Assembly: GCF_003725535.1 (NCBI RefSeq)
Contig: NZ_RJSF01000044.1
Span: 210,419 to 274,418 of the forward strand
Source of the DNA: Nocardioides pocheonensis
GTDB lineage: Bacteria; Actinomycetota; Actinomycetes; Propionibacteriales; Nocardioidaceae
DNA: 64,000 nt
Direction: 5' to 3'
The position numbers and the translations under genes are program-made. Shown here in pieces: positions 54,117 to 62,674 of the stretch. The stretch's first letter is position 1. Every line of letters begins with the position of its first letter. Under the pieces are notes generated by a model. That model saw only the letters and a program-made list of their open reading frames with translations. It had not been told where the DNA came from and made no database searches.

Positions 54117-54500
54117 CTGGGCGTGGTTTCGAGGCTCGCTGGCGCTCGCACCTCACCCACCGTTGGTTGAGGTGCGGTTGCGCAGCAACCGCCTCGAAAC
54201 CTGGCGAGTCAGGCGATGACTGGGCGTGGTTTCGAGGCTCGCTGGCGCTCGCACCTCAACCACCCGGGACGGCCGGCTCCCTGGCGCTCGCACCTCAACC
54301 ACCCGTGGCTGCGTGGTTTCGGCAGGCTCAACCACCCGGGACGGCCGGCTCGCCGGCGCTCGCACCTCAACCACCGTTGGTTGAGGTGCGGTTGCGCAGC
54401 AACCGCCTCGAAACCTGGCGAGTCAGGCGATGGCTGGGTGGTTTCGGCAGGCTCAACCACCCGGGGCGGCCGGCTCGCCGGCGCTCGCACCTCAACCACC
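54117..54500. repeat. repeat family A array (about nine units)
   Basis: Nearly 400 bp made only of family A pieces in both orientations. Units lie at about 54123-54161, 54165-54201, 54226-54263, 54264-54303, 54313-54336, 54337-54375, 54377-54415, 54437-54461 and 54462-54500. Three inner variants occur: GGTTGC-gca-GCAACC hairpins, GCTCGCTGGCGCTCGC, and TTTCGGCAGGCTCAACC. A segment of about 60 bp is directly repeated 214 bp apart (54157 and 54371). Nothing else is seen between the riboswitch promoter and the acetyltransferase start. Confidence 0.92.
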
Positions 54501-54543
54501 AGGACCGTCGATAACCGCGTGCGCGACGCCGGTCCGATCACCG

Positions 54544-55146
54544 ATGATCGACCGCATGGCCGACCTCGACGACATCGCGGCGCTCTCCTGGCCCAAGCAC
54601 ACGGAGCGGCTGACGATCCGGCCGGTGACGCCCGACGACTTCAAGGCGATGTGGGCGATCCGGAGGCAGGAGCCGGTCGGCCGCTGGATGGGCGCCGAGT
54701 CGGCGGACTTCGGCCCCTTCTGCGAGTTCATCGCCACACCGGACCGGATGGGCAAGACCCTGGTGGTCGAGCTCGACGGGCAGGTGATCGGCGACCTGAT
54801 GCTCGCGCCGGAGGACCCGTGGTCGCAGGTCGAGGTGGCCGACCAGGCCAAGGGCGTGCAGGCCGAGATCGGCTGGTGCCTCGACCCCGCCGTCCAGGGG
54901 CAGGGTCTCGCGACCGAGGCGGTGCGCGAGCTGGTCCGGCTGTCGTTCGAGGAGCTCGGGTTCCGCCGTCTGGTCGCGCACTGCTTCGCTGCGAACGAGC
55001 CGTCCTGGCGGCTGATGGAGCGGCTCGGGATGCGGCGTGAGGCGCACACACGCCAGGAGTCGCTGCACCGCTCGGGCACGTGGATGGACGGGCTCAGCTA
55101 CGGCCTGCTGGCCGACGAGTGGCGCGACGCGCAGGACCGTGGCTGA
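54544..55146 (+). CDS. GNAT-family N-acetyltransferase (RimJ/RimL type)
   Basis: About 200 residues. RLTIRPVTPDDFKAMWAI at the start, and the acetyl-CoA binding AEIGWCLDPAVQGQGLATEAVRELV with QGQGLA. EPSWRLMERLGMRREAHTRQESLHRSGTWMDGLSYGLL is the usual C-terminal pattern of the RimJ/RimL subgroup. Substrate unknown. ATG 54544 or ATG 54556 may be the true start; neither has a Shine-Dalgarno. Upstream is the repeat array, with no clear promoter beyond a GATGAT element. Confidence 0.82.
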   Translation: MIDRMADLDDIAALSWPKHTERLTIRPVTPDDFKAMWAIRRQEPVGRWMGAESADFGPFCEFIATPDRMGKTLVVELDGQVIGDLMLAPEDPWSQVEVADQAKGVQAEIGWCLDPAVQGQGLATEAVRELVRLSFEELGFRRLVAHCFAANEPSWRLMERLGMRREAHTRQESLHRSGTWMDGLSYGLLADEWRDAQDRG

Positions 55147-55147
55147 C

Positions 55148-55741
55148 CTACGGCTCGCGGCCGAGCATCAGGAGCAGGCGGGACGACGGCCCCACGGACG
55201 GCCCGTCGAGCGGGTAGTCGAACCGCGCCGGCCGGTCGTCGTCGGTGACCAGGACGTCGGCCCAGGTGAGCAGGTCGCGAGCGAGGGCGGCCGGGATCGG
55301 CTCGCGCGCACCCGTGCTCTGCGAGACGTCCCAGCCGTGGACGGCCACCTCGAGCGCCCCGGCGCAGGCCAGCAGCGAGGACGAGAGTGCCCGGTCGCCG
55401 ATCGCGACGTCGTCGTCGTTGGCGACCGCCGACCAGGCACCGAGCAGCGCGCACGCTCGCTCCCGCAGCGCCTCGACCGCGCCGACCGCGGAGAACGCCG
55501 GACCCGGCGTCATCGCGAGGGTCACCGAGCGCAGGTCGGCCGCGTCGGTCAGCGCGTCCAGCGAGTCGGCCATGTGGTCCAGCAGTGTCGCGAGCGACCA
55601 GCGGGCGCACGGCGTCGGGCGGCACAGCATCGCCGGCGTGACCACCTGCAGCTGCACGCGCGTGTAGCCGATCGAGCGCTCCAGCAGCTCGAGGGCCTGG
55701 TGCAGCGGTGCGTGGGAGGGCGCGGACCGGGTGGTGCTCAT
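55148..55741 (-). CDS. TIGR03086/DinB-like metal-binding protein (maleylpyruvate isomerase N-terminal type)
   Basis: 197 residues, four-helix DinB fold. Metal ligands are in LLDHMADSL and VAVHGWDVSQ (HGWD is the hallmark), and the opening LHQALELLERSIGYTRVQL fits the TIGR03086 group. Members use mycothiol in actinobacteria. ATG 55741 overlaps the stop of the upstream sigma gene (ATGA), so it is made with the sigma factor; whether it modulates that factor is unknown. Confidence 0.8.
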   Translation of the reverse strand: MSTTRSAPSHAPLHQALELLERSIGYTRVQLQVVTPAMLCRPTPCARWSLATLLDHMADSLDALTDAADLRSVTLAMTPGPAFSAVGAVEALRERACALLGAWSAVANDDDVAIGDRALSSSLLACAGALEVAVHGWDVSQSTGAREPIPAALARDLLTWADVLVTDDDRPARFDYPLDGPSVGPSSRLLLMLGREP

Positions 55742-56787
55742 CGCGACTCCTCCGTGCCCGACCCGACCAGCGCCGCTGCCGTCTCGGCGTCGAGCTCGGT
55801 CGGCAGCCCGAAGATCTCGAACAGCGTCGGGTCGAAGAACGCTCCGACGTGGCTGACCGCGCCGTCGGTGAGCGTGAGCACCTGGAGGTGGTACGGCGTG
55901 AACCGGCCGTCGGGCTGCCGCATGTAGAGCCCGTACGCCGGCTGGCCGTTCGCGCTGGTCGCGACCATCGGCATCTCGTGCGGCCCACCCGGACACTGCA
56001 GGTCGATCAGGCGGCCGATGTTCTCGGCGCCTTCGTACCACCCGACGAACGGTGGCATCTCCCAGATCGCGTCCTGCTTGAGCAGCGACACGATGCCGTC
56101 GATGTCCTTCTCCCAGAACGCCGTGACGTAGCGCTCCAGCAGCTCCTTGTGTTCCTCGGCGACCGGGGCGGGCGCGGTGTCCGCGCTGAGCTGGGCCTTG
56201 TCCAGATGGGCGTGTGCGCGCTGGAGGACGGAGTTGACCGCGGCCGTGGAGATCTCCAGCGCCTCGGCGACCTCGGCGGCCTGCCACTTCAGCACGTCGC
56301 GCAGGATCAGCACGGCTCGCTGCCGGGGAGGCAGGTGCTGCAGCGCCGCGACGAACGCGAGCCGGATCGTGTCGCGCGCGGCGGCCTGCTCCGCGGGGTC
56401 GGCGAGCATCGAGTCGGGCACCGGCTCGAGCCAGAGCACCTCGTCGGCGGTGACCAGCGGGTCGCCGGCAGCGATGCTGGGCGCGCCCAGGCCGGTCGGG
56501 AGCGGGCGGCGCTCGCTGCCCTCGAGCGAGGTCAGGCAGACGTTGGTCGCGATCCGGTAGAGCCAGGTGCGCAGCGACGAGCGCCCCTCGAACCCGTGGT
56601 AGGCCTTCCAGGCGCGCAGGTAGGTCTCCTGGACGAGGTCCTCGGCGTCGTGGACCGAGCCGACCATGCGGTAGCAGTGCGCGAAGAGCTCCCGACGGTA
56701 CGGGTCGGCGAGCGTCGGGAAGTCGTCGCTCGTCGCACCCTCACCGCCGCGATCGGTGTGGGTCGTGTCAGTCATCTCAACGGACAT
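55738..56787 (-). CDS. sigG: ECF sigma factor with C-terminal SnoaL-like domain (SigG type)
   Basis: 349 residues. Region 2 (RRELFAHCYRMVGSVHDAEDLVQETYLRAWK), region 4 (LPPRQRAVLILRDVLKWQAAEVAEALE), then about 130 residues of a SnoaL-like alpha+beta domain (LLERYVTAFWEKDIDGIVSLLKQDAIWEMPP) that in this ECF class replaces an anti-sigma as regulator. ATG 56787 follows GAAGGAG. Divergent from the MFS gene, with an inverted repeat between them. Confidence 0.88.
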   Translation of the reverse strand: MSVEMTDTTHTDRGGEGATSDDFPTLADPYRRELFAHCYRMVGSVHDAEDLVQETYLRAWKAYHGFEGRSSLRTWLYRIATNVCLTSLEGSERRPLPTGLGAPSIAAGDPLVTADEVLWLEPVPDSMLADPAEQAAARDTIRLAFVAALQHLPPRQRAVLILRDVLKWQAAEVAEALEISTAAVNSVLQRAHAHLDKAQLSADTAPAPVAEEHKELLERYVTAFWEKDIDGIVSLLKQDAIWEMPPFVGWYEGAENIGRLIDLQCPGGPHEMPMVATSANGQPAYGLYMRQPDGRFTPYHLQVLTLTDGAVSHVGAFFDPTLFEIFGLPTELDAETAAALVGSGTEESR

Positions 56788-56837
56788 TCTCGACTCCTTC
56801 GCCTCGTCCGACGACCTACTCAGGTATCGCCTTCCCG

Positions 56838-56908
56838 TTCAGACCGGATCCGGCTCCGAAACTCATCGGTGGTCGGACGGTGAGTTTCGGCGCGACTGCC
56901 TGTCTGCA
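56838..56908. promoter_or_regulatory. extended dyad between sigG and the MFS gene
   Basis: Core arms CCGAAACTCA (56856-56865) and TGAGTTTCGG (56881-56890) are perfectly complementary over 10 bp with a 15-bp centre. Complementarity continues outward imperfectly through CAGAC (56840-56844) and GTCTG (56902-56906). A symmetric site serving both divergent promoters is likely; the binding protein is unknown and no regulator gene of the usual TetR type is adjacent. Confidence 0.55.
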
Positions 56909-56943
56909 TGGGTGACCGACCCTTCCCGCCAAGGAGATCAGCC

Positions 56944-58518
56944 ATGACCGACACTTTTCCGGCCGCGACCGGCCCCGCGACCGGCCCAGCGATCGACGCA
57001 GCGACCGACGCAGCGACCGATCCCGCGACCGACCCCGTCACGACGACCGTGCGCAGCGGCCCCGAGCGGTCCCGGTGGGCCGCGCTCGTCGTGCTCTGCG
57101 TGGGGATGCTGATGATGGTGCTCGACGCCACCGTCGTGAACGTCGCGCTGCCGGCGATCAAGGACGACCTCGGCTTCAGCCAGTCCGGCCTCGCCTGGGT
57201 CGTGAACGGCTACCTGATCTCGTTCGGCGGCCTGCTGCTGCTCTCCGGCCGGCTCGGCGACCTCGTCGGCCGGCGCGACGTCTTCCTCGCCGGGCTCGTG
57301 CTGTTCTCGGCGTCCAGCCTCGCCTGCGGGCTGGCGCAGGACCAGACCGTGCTCGTCGCCGCCCGCTTCGTCCAGGGCTGCGGCGGCGCCCTCACCTCCG
57401 CGGTGATCCTCGGCATGATCGTGACGCTCTTCCCCGCACCGTCCGAGCAGGCCCGCGCCATCGGCGTCTTCTCCTTCGTCGCCTCGGCCGGCGGCTCGAT
57501 CGGCCTGCTCGCCGGCGGCGTGATCACCCAGCTGGTGAGCTGGCACTGGATCTTCTTCATCAACCTGCCGATCGGGGTCGGCACGGCGATCGCCGCGCGC
57601 CGGTACGTCGAGCGGGACCGCGGGATCGGCCTGGCCGAGGGAGCCGACGTGCCCGGTGCCGTCCTCGTCACCTCTGCGCTGATGCTGGCGGTCGACACGA
57701 TCGTGTCGCCGGCCGCGACGTACGGCTGGGGTGCGGGCCGCACGGTCGGCTTCGCCGCAGCGTCGGTCGCGCTGCTCGTCGCCTTCGTCGTCCGTGAGGC
57801 GACCTGCCGGCAGCCGCTCGTGCCGCTGGGCATCTTCGCGTCGCGCAACGTCACCGGTGCCAACCTGATCCAGGCGCTCACGGTGGCCGGCATGTTCGGG
57901 ATGTTCTTCCTCGGCGTGCTCTACCTCCAGCAGGTCAAGGGGTACGACGCGCTGCAGACCGGGCTCGCCTACCTGCCCTGCACGATCGTGATGGCCGTCC
58001 TGTCGGTGCGCTACACCGAGCGGCTCGCGATGCGGTTCGGCGCCCGGACCGTGCTGGTCCCGGGTCTGGCGATGATCGCCCTGGGCCTCGCGCTGTTCGC
58101 CCGGGTGCCGGTCGACGGCAGCTACCTGGTCGACGTCCTGCCTTCGGCGCTGCTCATGGGCGGCGGCGTGGGGATCAGCTTCCCGGCACTGATGATGCTC
58201 TCGATGTCCGGGGTGCGGCCGGAGGACGCCGGCCTGGCGTCGGGGCTCGTGAACACCACCTGCCAGGTGGGCGCGGCGCTCGGGCTGGCCGTGCTGGCCA
58301 CGCTCTCGACGGCACGCACCGAGTCGCTGGCCGCGGCCGGGGCCCCGCTCAAGGAGGCGCTCGTCGGCGGCTACCAGCGCGGGTTCGTGGTCGGCACGGT
58401 GCTCGTGCTGGTCGCGCTCGGCGTCGCGCTGACGGTGATCCGGACCCCGCGGGCCGAGGTGGCCGCGGTCGACCTCGACGCACCGGCCGACGACGAGCCC
58501 GAGCTGGCGGTCGCGTGA
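56944..58518 (+). CDS. MFS transporter, DHA2 (14-helix) drug efflux type
   Basis: 524 residues with about 14 membrane helices, proton antiporter. Motifs: LDATVVNVALPAI (motif D1), GRLGDLVGRRD (motif A) and LLAGGVITQLVSWHWIFFINLPIG (motif C region). The 40-residue N-terminal tail is Ala/Thr/Asp-rich and repetitive. ATG 56944 has AAGGAG at 7 nt. The substrate cannot be predicted. The stop overlaps the next gene (GTGA). Confidence 0.88.
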   Translation: MTDTFPAATGPATGPAIDAATDAATDPATDPVTTTVRSGPERSRWAALVVLCVGMLMMVLDATVVNVALPAIKDDLGFSQSGLAWVVNGYLISFGGLLLLSGRLGDLVGRRDVFLAGLVLFSASSLACGLAQDQTVLVAARFVQGCGGALTSAVILGMIVTLFPAPSEQARAIGVFSFVASAGGSIGLLAGGVITQLVSWHWIFFINLPIGVGTAIAARRYVERDRGIGLAEGADVPGAVLVTSALMLAVDTIVSPAATYGWGAGRTVGFAAASVALLVAFVVREATCRQPLVPLGIFASRNVTGANLIQALTVAGMFGMFFLGVLYLQQVKGYDALQTGLAYLPCTIVMAVLSVRYTERLAMRFGARTVLVPGLAMIALGLALFARVPVDGSYLVDVLPSALLMGGGVGISFPALMMLSMSGVRPEDAGLASGLVNTTCQVGAALGLAVLATLSTARTESLAAAGAPLKEALVGGYQRGFVVGTVLVLVALGVALTVIRTPRAEVAAVDLDAPADDEPELAVA

Positions 58519-58925
58519 GCAGGCCCCTGACCGGGCCGCCGCGCAAGGTGTTCGTGAGCCTCCCGGTGAAGGACCTCGACCGGTCGGTCAGGTTCTTCAC
58601 CGGGCTCGGCTTCGCGTTCAGCGCCCAGCTCACCGACGACCGGGCCACCGCGATGGTGGTGAACGACGACGCCTTCGTGATGCTGCTCGTCGAGGACTTC
58701 TTCACCACCTTCACGGGGAAGCCGGTGCCGACTCCCGACGAGGTCGTGATCGGTCTGTCCGCCGGCAGCCCCGCGGAGGTCGACGACCTGGTGCAGCGGG
58801 CGCTGGCGTCCGGCGGGTCGACGTCGCAGGACCCGATCGCCGACGGCCCGATGTACGGCTGGTCCTTCCGCGACCCGGACGGTCACCACTGGGAGCTGAT
58901 CCACATGGACCTGCCGGTCGGCTGA
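58515..58925 (+). CDS. VOC family protein (glyoxalase/bleomycin-resistance fold)
   Basis: 136 residues, single VOC domain: KVFVSLPVKDLDRSVRFFTGLGFAF at the start and MYGWSFRDPDGHHWELIHMD at the end, the latter with the Glu metal ligand. Overlap with the MFS stop suggests a two-gene unit (efflux plus modification or sequestration of the same compound), which is an inference. Confidence 0.83.
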   Translation: MSRPLTGPPRKVFVSLPVKDLDRSVRFFTGLGFAFSAQLTDDRATAMVVNDDAFVMLLVEDFFTTFTGKPVPTPDEVVIGLSAGSPAEVDDLVQRALASGGSTSQDPIADGPMYGWSFRDPDGHHWELIHMDLPVG

Positions 58926-58935
58926 GGACCCCGCG

Positions 58936-59436
58936 TCAGGCCGGGCCGAGGTCGGTCAGGGCCGCGCGCCACGAGTGCCCCGACCCCCGGGCCACCCGCA
59001 CCCGGCGTACGGCGGCGCGGCCCTCGCGCAGCCGGCCCACCGCCACGATCGCCAGCGAGAGCGCGGCCGAGCAGAGGCAGAGCAGGCACCAGTGGCCGAC
59101 CACCGTGGCCTGGAGCAGGACCAGCAGCACGGCTGCCGCACCCAGCCCGAGGGCGGTCGCGTCGTAGAGGAGCGGGAGGACCGGGCGGCGCTGCCACCGG
59201 TTGCCGCGGCCGGTGAGCGCCAGCGCCGCCTCGAGCAGGTAGGCGACCAGTCCGAGCGCGGCATCGGGGAACGGCAGTGAGCGGGAGACCGAGGAGCGGA
59301 GCACGCGGTCCGAGCCTCGGCCGAAGACCGGGTCCCACGCGTGGGCGACCACGTCGGTCTGCACCAGCACCAGGTACGCCGCGACGACGGCGCCGGCGAG
59401 GGCCAGCGCCACGACGATCGACCGGGAGCGGGGCAC
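58936..59436 (-). CDS. vitamin K epoxide reductase (VKOR) family protein
   Basis: 166 residues with four or five membrane helices. The redox CxxC is in VGHWCLLCLCSAALSL, the typical VKOR active site. AHAWDPVFGRGSDRVLRSS in the first external loop is the actinobacterial pattern but lacks the loop cysteine pair present in Mycobacterium VKOR. Partner DsbA-like proteins are not in the window. GTG 59436 is chosen as start (PRSRSIVVALALAG follows); upstream frame is non-coding. Convergent with the VOC gene. Confidence 0.78.
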   Translation of the reverse strand: MPRSRSIVVALALAGAVVAAYLVLVQTDVVAHAWDPVFGRGSDRVLRSSVSRSLPFPDAALGLVAYLLEAALALTGRGNRWQRRPVLPLLYDATALGLGAAAVLLVLLQATVVGHWCLLCLCSAALSLAIVAVGRLREGRAAVRRVRVARGSGHSWRAALTDLGPA

Positions 59437-59535
59437 GGACTGGCAGTTCCCCGCACGACGTGCTCGACACCTGTCGCGCGTCGACGGAGACCTCCCGGTG
59501 CGGCGCGTGACCGGCGTGCCGGTACCTTCGGAGCC

Positions 59536-59916
59536 GTGAAGCCGCTGCTCAACGCCTACCGGGTGCTCGCCACCGTGGTCGGCCTGTCGATCATCACGCT
59601 GGTCGTGGTCGGCGTACCGCTGAAGTACGTGCACACGATCTGGCCGAGCGTGCTGCCCGAGGGCAGCGGCGGCTGGAAGCTCGGCTCGAACATCAACCTC
59701 TACCTCGGCACCGCGCACGGGTTCATCTACATGGCGTTCGTGCTGGTCGCCTTCATGCTCGCGCTGCGGGCCCGGTGGCCGATCCTGTTCACGATCGTCA
59801 CGCTGCTGTGCGGCACGATCCCCTTCCTCAGCTTCTGGGCGGAGTTCCGGGCGATCCGCCGGGTGCGTGAGCAGTTCCCCGAGGTCTCGAGCACCCCCGC
59901 ACACACAGGGGCCTGA
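59536..59916 (+). CDS. DUF3817 membrane protein
   Basis: 126 residues, three membrane helices (VLATVVGLSIITLVVVGVPL; IYMAFVLVAFMLALRA; ILFTIVTLLCGTIPFLSFWAE). GTAHGFIYMAFV and PFLSFWAEFRAIRRVRE are diagnostic of DUF3817. Function unknown. GTG 59536 is 7 nt after TACCTT (59523-59528). Followed after 3 nt by the patatin gene, so probably an operon. Confidence 0.85.
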   Translation: MKPLLNAYRVLATVVGLSIITLVVVGVPLKYVHTIWPSVLPEGSGGWKLGSNINLYLGTAHGFIYMAFVLVAFMLALRARWPILFTIVTLLCGTIPFLSFWAEFRAIRRVREQFPEVSSTPAHTGA

Positions 59917-59919
59917 GCC

Positions 59920-60738
59920 ATGGGCCGCACCGCATTCGTGCTGGGCGGTGGCGGCCTGCTCGGCGCGGTCGAGGTCGGCATGCTCCGCGCGCTCTTCGAG
60001 CACGAGATCGCCCCCGACCTGATCCTCGGGACCTCGGTCGGCGCCCTCAACGGCCTGGTCGTCGCCGCCGAGCCGTCGGCTACCAGCGTCGAGCGGCTGC
60101 TCGAGCTGTGGGGCGACGTGGCGGAGAGCAACGAGGTGTACGCCGACCGCACCTGGCGGCAGCTGCGCCGGGCGGTCCGCACCGGCACCCACCTGCACTC
60201 GCCGCAGCCCCTGCGCGACCGGCTGGTGGCGGAGTTCGGCGAGACCACCTTCGCCGACCTCGCCGTGGAGTTCCAGTGCTGCGCCGCCAGCATCGAGCGG
60301 GCCGCCGAGCACTGGTTCACGACCGGCCCGGTGGTGCCCGCGGTGATGGCGTCCGCCGCCGTGCCCGGGCTGCTCCCGCCGGCCGAGGTGGACGGCGAGC
60401 ACTACCTCGACGGCGGCATCGTGAACTCGATCCCGGTCGGGCGGGCCGTCGCACTGGGTGCCGACCGGGTGTTCGTGCTCCAGGTCGGCCGGGTCGAGCG
60501 CCCGCTGTCACCGCCCCGGCGTCCGTGGGACGTCGCCCGCGTCTCGTTCGAGATCGCCCGGCGACACCGGTTCCACCGCGAGATGGCCGACCTGCCCGAC
60601 GGCGTGCGGGTGCACCTGCTGCCCTCCGCGGTCAGCGCCGCGGACGACCGGTTCCGCTCCTACCGGGACACCTCGGCGGTCGCGGAGCGGGTCGAGGCGG
60701 CGTACCGGGCCAGCGTCGAGCACCTCGCGGGGCTCTGA
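59920..60738 (+). CDS. patatin-like phospholipase
   Basis: 272 residues, Ser-Asp dyad lipid hydrolase. Oxyanion loop GGGGLLGAVEVGML; nucleophile elbow GTSVG (LGTSVGALNG); catalytic Asp in YLDGGIVNSIPV (DGG). In-frame with the family length. Ends one base into the acyltransferase gene, suggesting a coupled deacylation/reacylation pair for membrane lipids (inference). Confidence 0.88.
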   Translation: MGRTAFVLGGGGLLGAVEVGMLRALFEHEIAPDLILGTSVGALNGLVVAAEPSATSVERLLELWGDVAESNEVYADRTWRQLRRAVRTGTHLHSPQPLRDRLVAEFGETTFADLAVEFQCCAASIERAAEHWFTTGPVVPAVMASAAVPGLLPPAEVDGEHYLDGGIVNSIPVGRAVALGADRVFVLQVGRVERPLSPPRRPWDVARVSFEIARRHRFHREMADLPDGVRVHLLPSAVSAADDRFRSYRDTSAVAERVEAAYRASVEHLAGL

Positions 60739-61784
60739 TGCACCCGGCGCTCACCTGGGCCCTGCAACGGCTGGTGGTCGCGCCGCTCGTGGTCGCCCTC
60801 ACCGTGCTGATGTGGACCACGCTGCCGCTGACCCTGGTGGTGACCGGCGCGATGTCCGGCCTGGTGCCGGGCTGGCTGCGCCCGGTGCGCCTGCTGTGGC
60901 TTGCGATCCTCCACCTGACCCTCGAGTCGATCCTGCTGGTCGAGCTGTTCGGCCTCTGGATCGGGTCGGGCTTCGGGCTCTTCGTCCGGCGGCCGTACTT
61001 CGAGCGGATCCACTACGACCTGATGCAGACCTACCTCGTGGTCTTCTTTCGCGAGGCCCGGCGGGTGCTGCGCCTGAAGATCGAGACGGTCGGGCCGGCA
61101 CCTGACGCGATGCCCGGCGAACCGCTCCTGGTGCTGTGCCGGCACGCGGGCGTCGGTGACTCGTTCTCGATCATGTACGCGCTGATGCACTGGTACCACC
61201 GCGAGCCGCGGATCGTGCTGAAGTCGACGCTGGCCTGGGACCCGGCACTCGGGGTGATGCTGACCCGGCTGCCGAGCCGGTTCGTCTCGGCGGCCCGCGG
61301 CCACGACGTGATCGCGGAGATCGGCGACCTGGCCCGGAACCTCGACCACAACGACGCATTCGTGATCTTCCCGGAGGGCGGGAACTTCACCGCGAACCGG
61401 CGGCGACGCGCGATCGCCCGGCTGCGGCGGATCGGGCGGCACACCATGGCCGACCAGGCCGAGGACATGCACCACGTGCTGGCACCGCAGCCCGGCGGCG
61501 TGCTCGCCGCCCTGGACGCGGCTCCGGAGGCGGACGTGCTGCTGGTCGCGCACACGGGCCTCGACCACCTGGACACGGTGGCGAACATCTGGCGCGAGCT
61601 GCCGATGGACAAGCAGCTGCTGATGGGCTGGTGGCGGGTGCCGCGCAGCGAGATCCCGGACGGCCGGGAGTTCCGGATCGAGTGGCTCTTCGAGCGGTGG
61701 CGGCAGATCGACGCGTGGGTGGCCGAGCACCGACCCGTCGACCTGCCGCGCAAGCGTGCGACGCGGCGTACGTCGGTCGGTTAG
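60738..61784 (+). CDS. lysophospholipid acyltransferase-like protein (PlsC superfamily)
   Basis: 348 residues. Two or three membrane helices in the first 80 residues, then an acyltransferase domain with the HX4D motif as CRHAGVGDSFS and the FPEGGNFTANRRR block. Longer than standard PlsC and of the bacterial/eukaryotic AGPAT-like type. ATG 60738 overlaps the patatin stop by one base. The TAG stop overlaps the TAA of the convergent gene. Confidence 0.83.
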   Translation: MHPALTWALQRLVVAPLVVALTVLMWTTLPLTLVVTGAMSGLVPGWLRPVRLLWLAILHLTLESILLVELFGLWIGSGFGLFVRRPYFERIHYDLMQTYLVVFFREARRVLRLKIETVGPAPDAMPGEPLLVLCRHAGVGDSFSIMYALMHWYHREPRIVLKSTLAWDPALGVMLTRLPSRFVSAARGHDVIAEIGDLARNLDHNDAFVIFPEGGNFTANRRRRAIARLRRIGRHTMADQAEDMHHVLAPQPGGVLAALDAAPEADVLLVAHTGLDHLDTVANIWRELPMDKQLLMGWWRVPRSEIPDGREFRIEWLFERWRQIDAWVAEHRPVDLPRKRATRRTSVG

Positions 61785-62488
61785 CCCTTGCGGGTCGAGG
61801 TGACGTCCTCGATGTCGGCCGGCTGGTCCGGTGTGGTCACCGGGTGCGGCTCCTCGGCGGCGTCGGAGGCCATCTCGTCGAGGAACGCGCCGCCGGCGTC
61901 CGTCGTACCCTCCGCGCGGGCACCGGGCCCGGCGTCGGTCATCGCGTCGGTGTTGGGATCCGAGTCCGGCTCGAAGTGCATCTCCGGCGGGGCCGGGGGC
62001 GCCGTCGTCACCGGGTCGGGCACCGCGGTCGGCCGCGGCGAGGAGTACGACGTGGAGACCGCACCCTGTCCGCCGCGGAGCTTCTTGAACGCGACCGCTC
62101 CGGCACCGATGAGCGCCAGGAGGAACACGAAGCGCTTCTTGCCCTTGCGCTTCTCGGGCCGGACCTTCTGGGCCACGGCCGCGCCGGCCGGGGTCGCGAC
62201 GGCAGCGGCCGCCAGCTCCTTGGCCTTCGACCGGGCCTTCTTGGCGGCCTTCTTGCGGCTCTTGCGGGTGGACTTCTCGGCGTTCGCCGCGGCCTCCTGG
62301 GCGGCCTGGCGAGCGTCCTTGGCGACCTCGATCGCGGCGTCGCGGGCCTCGGCGAGGACGGTCTGCGCCACCGGGAGGTAGTCGTTGACGATCCGCTCCC
62401 GCGCAGCTTCGACGTGCGGGGTCACCTGCTCGACCAGATCGCTGGCCTGGTCGGTGAGGGTCTTCTTCGTCGGAGTCTTGGTACGCAT
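61781..62488 (-). CDS. Ala/Lys-rich protein with one membrane helix, unknown function
   Basis: 235 residues, not assigned to a known family. A long amphipathic helical region (about 8-95: SDLVEQVTPHVEAARERIV, AARQAAQEAAAN-type Ala repeats, then a Lys/Arg cluster KSRKKAAKKARSKAK) is followed by a hydrophobic helix (RFVFLLALIGAGAVAF) and a Pro/Asp/Thr-rich acidic tail. Heptad-like Ala spacing suggests a coiled coil. The position before ppiA resembles that of CwsA in mycobacteria, but no clear similarity is seen. ATG 62488. Confidence 0.7.
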   Translation of the reverse strand: MRTKTPTKKTLTDQASDLVEQVTPHVEAARERIVNDYLPVAQTVLAEARDAAIEVAKDARQAAQEAAANAEKSTRKSRKKAAKKARSKAKELAAAAVATPAGAAVAQKVRPEKRKGKKRFVFLLALIGAGAVAFKKLRGGQGAVSTSYSSPRPTAVPDPVTTAPPAPPEMHFEPDSDPNTDAMTDAGPGARAEGTTDAGGAFLDEMASDAAEEPHPVTTPDQPADIEDVTSTRKG

Positions 62489-62674
62489 GGCGTCCTCTCG
62501 CTCAGCGGGGGTTTCCGGAGGGCAAAATCCTTGTGCCCATCCCCCCACCGATCATGCCCCGCACCTCCTGAGGGGGGAACCCTTGGCGGTCATGGGAGGA
62601 TCGGGCCCGAAAACACCCGCACTCACCTGTGCCCGCCGCGGACGCCTCCGGCGGGAGACCCTGGAAGGCACCTC

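Noticed and set aside
53840-54160. Longer 106-codon frame reading through the riboswitch into the 28-codon ORF
   Set aside because: The upstream part lies in conserved riboswitch RNA and repeat DNA and has no start signal; only the last 28 codons have a ribosome-binding site.
54117-54500. Possible CRISPR array
   Set aside because: Units are of variable length, occur in both orientations, have no regular unique spacers, and no cas genes are nearby; it is a mosaic of intergenic repeats.
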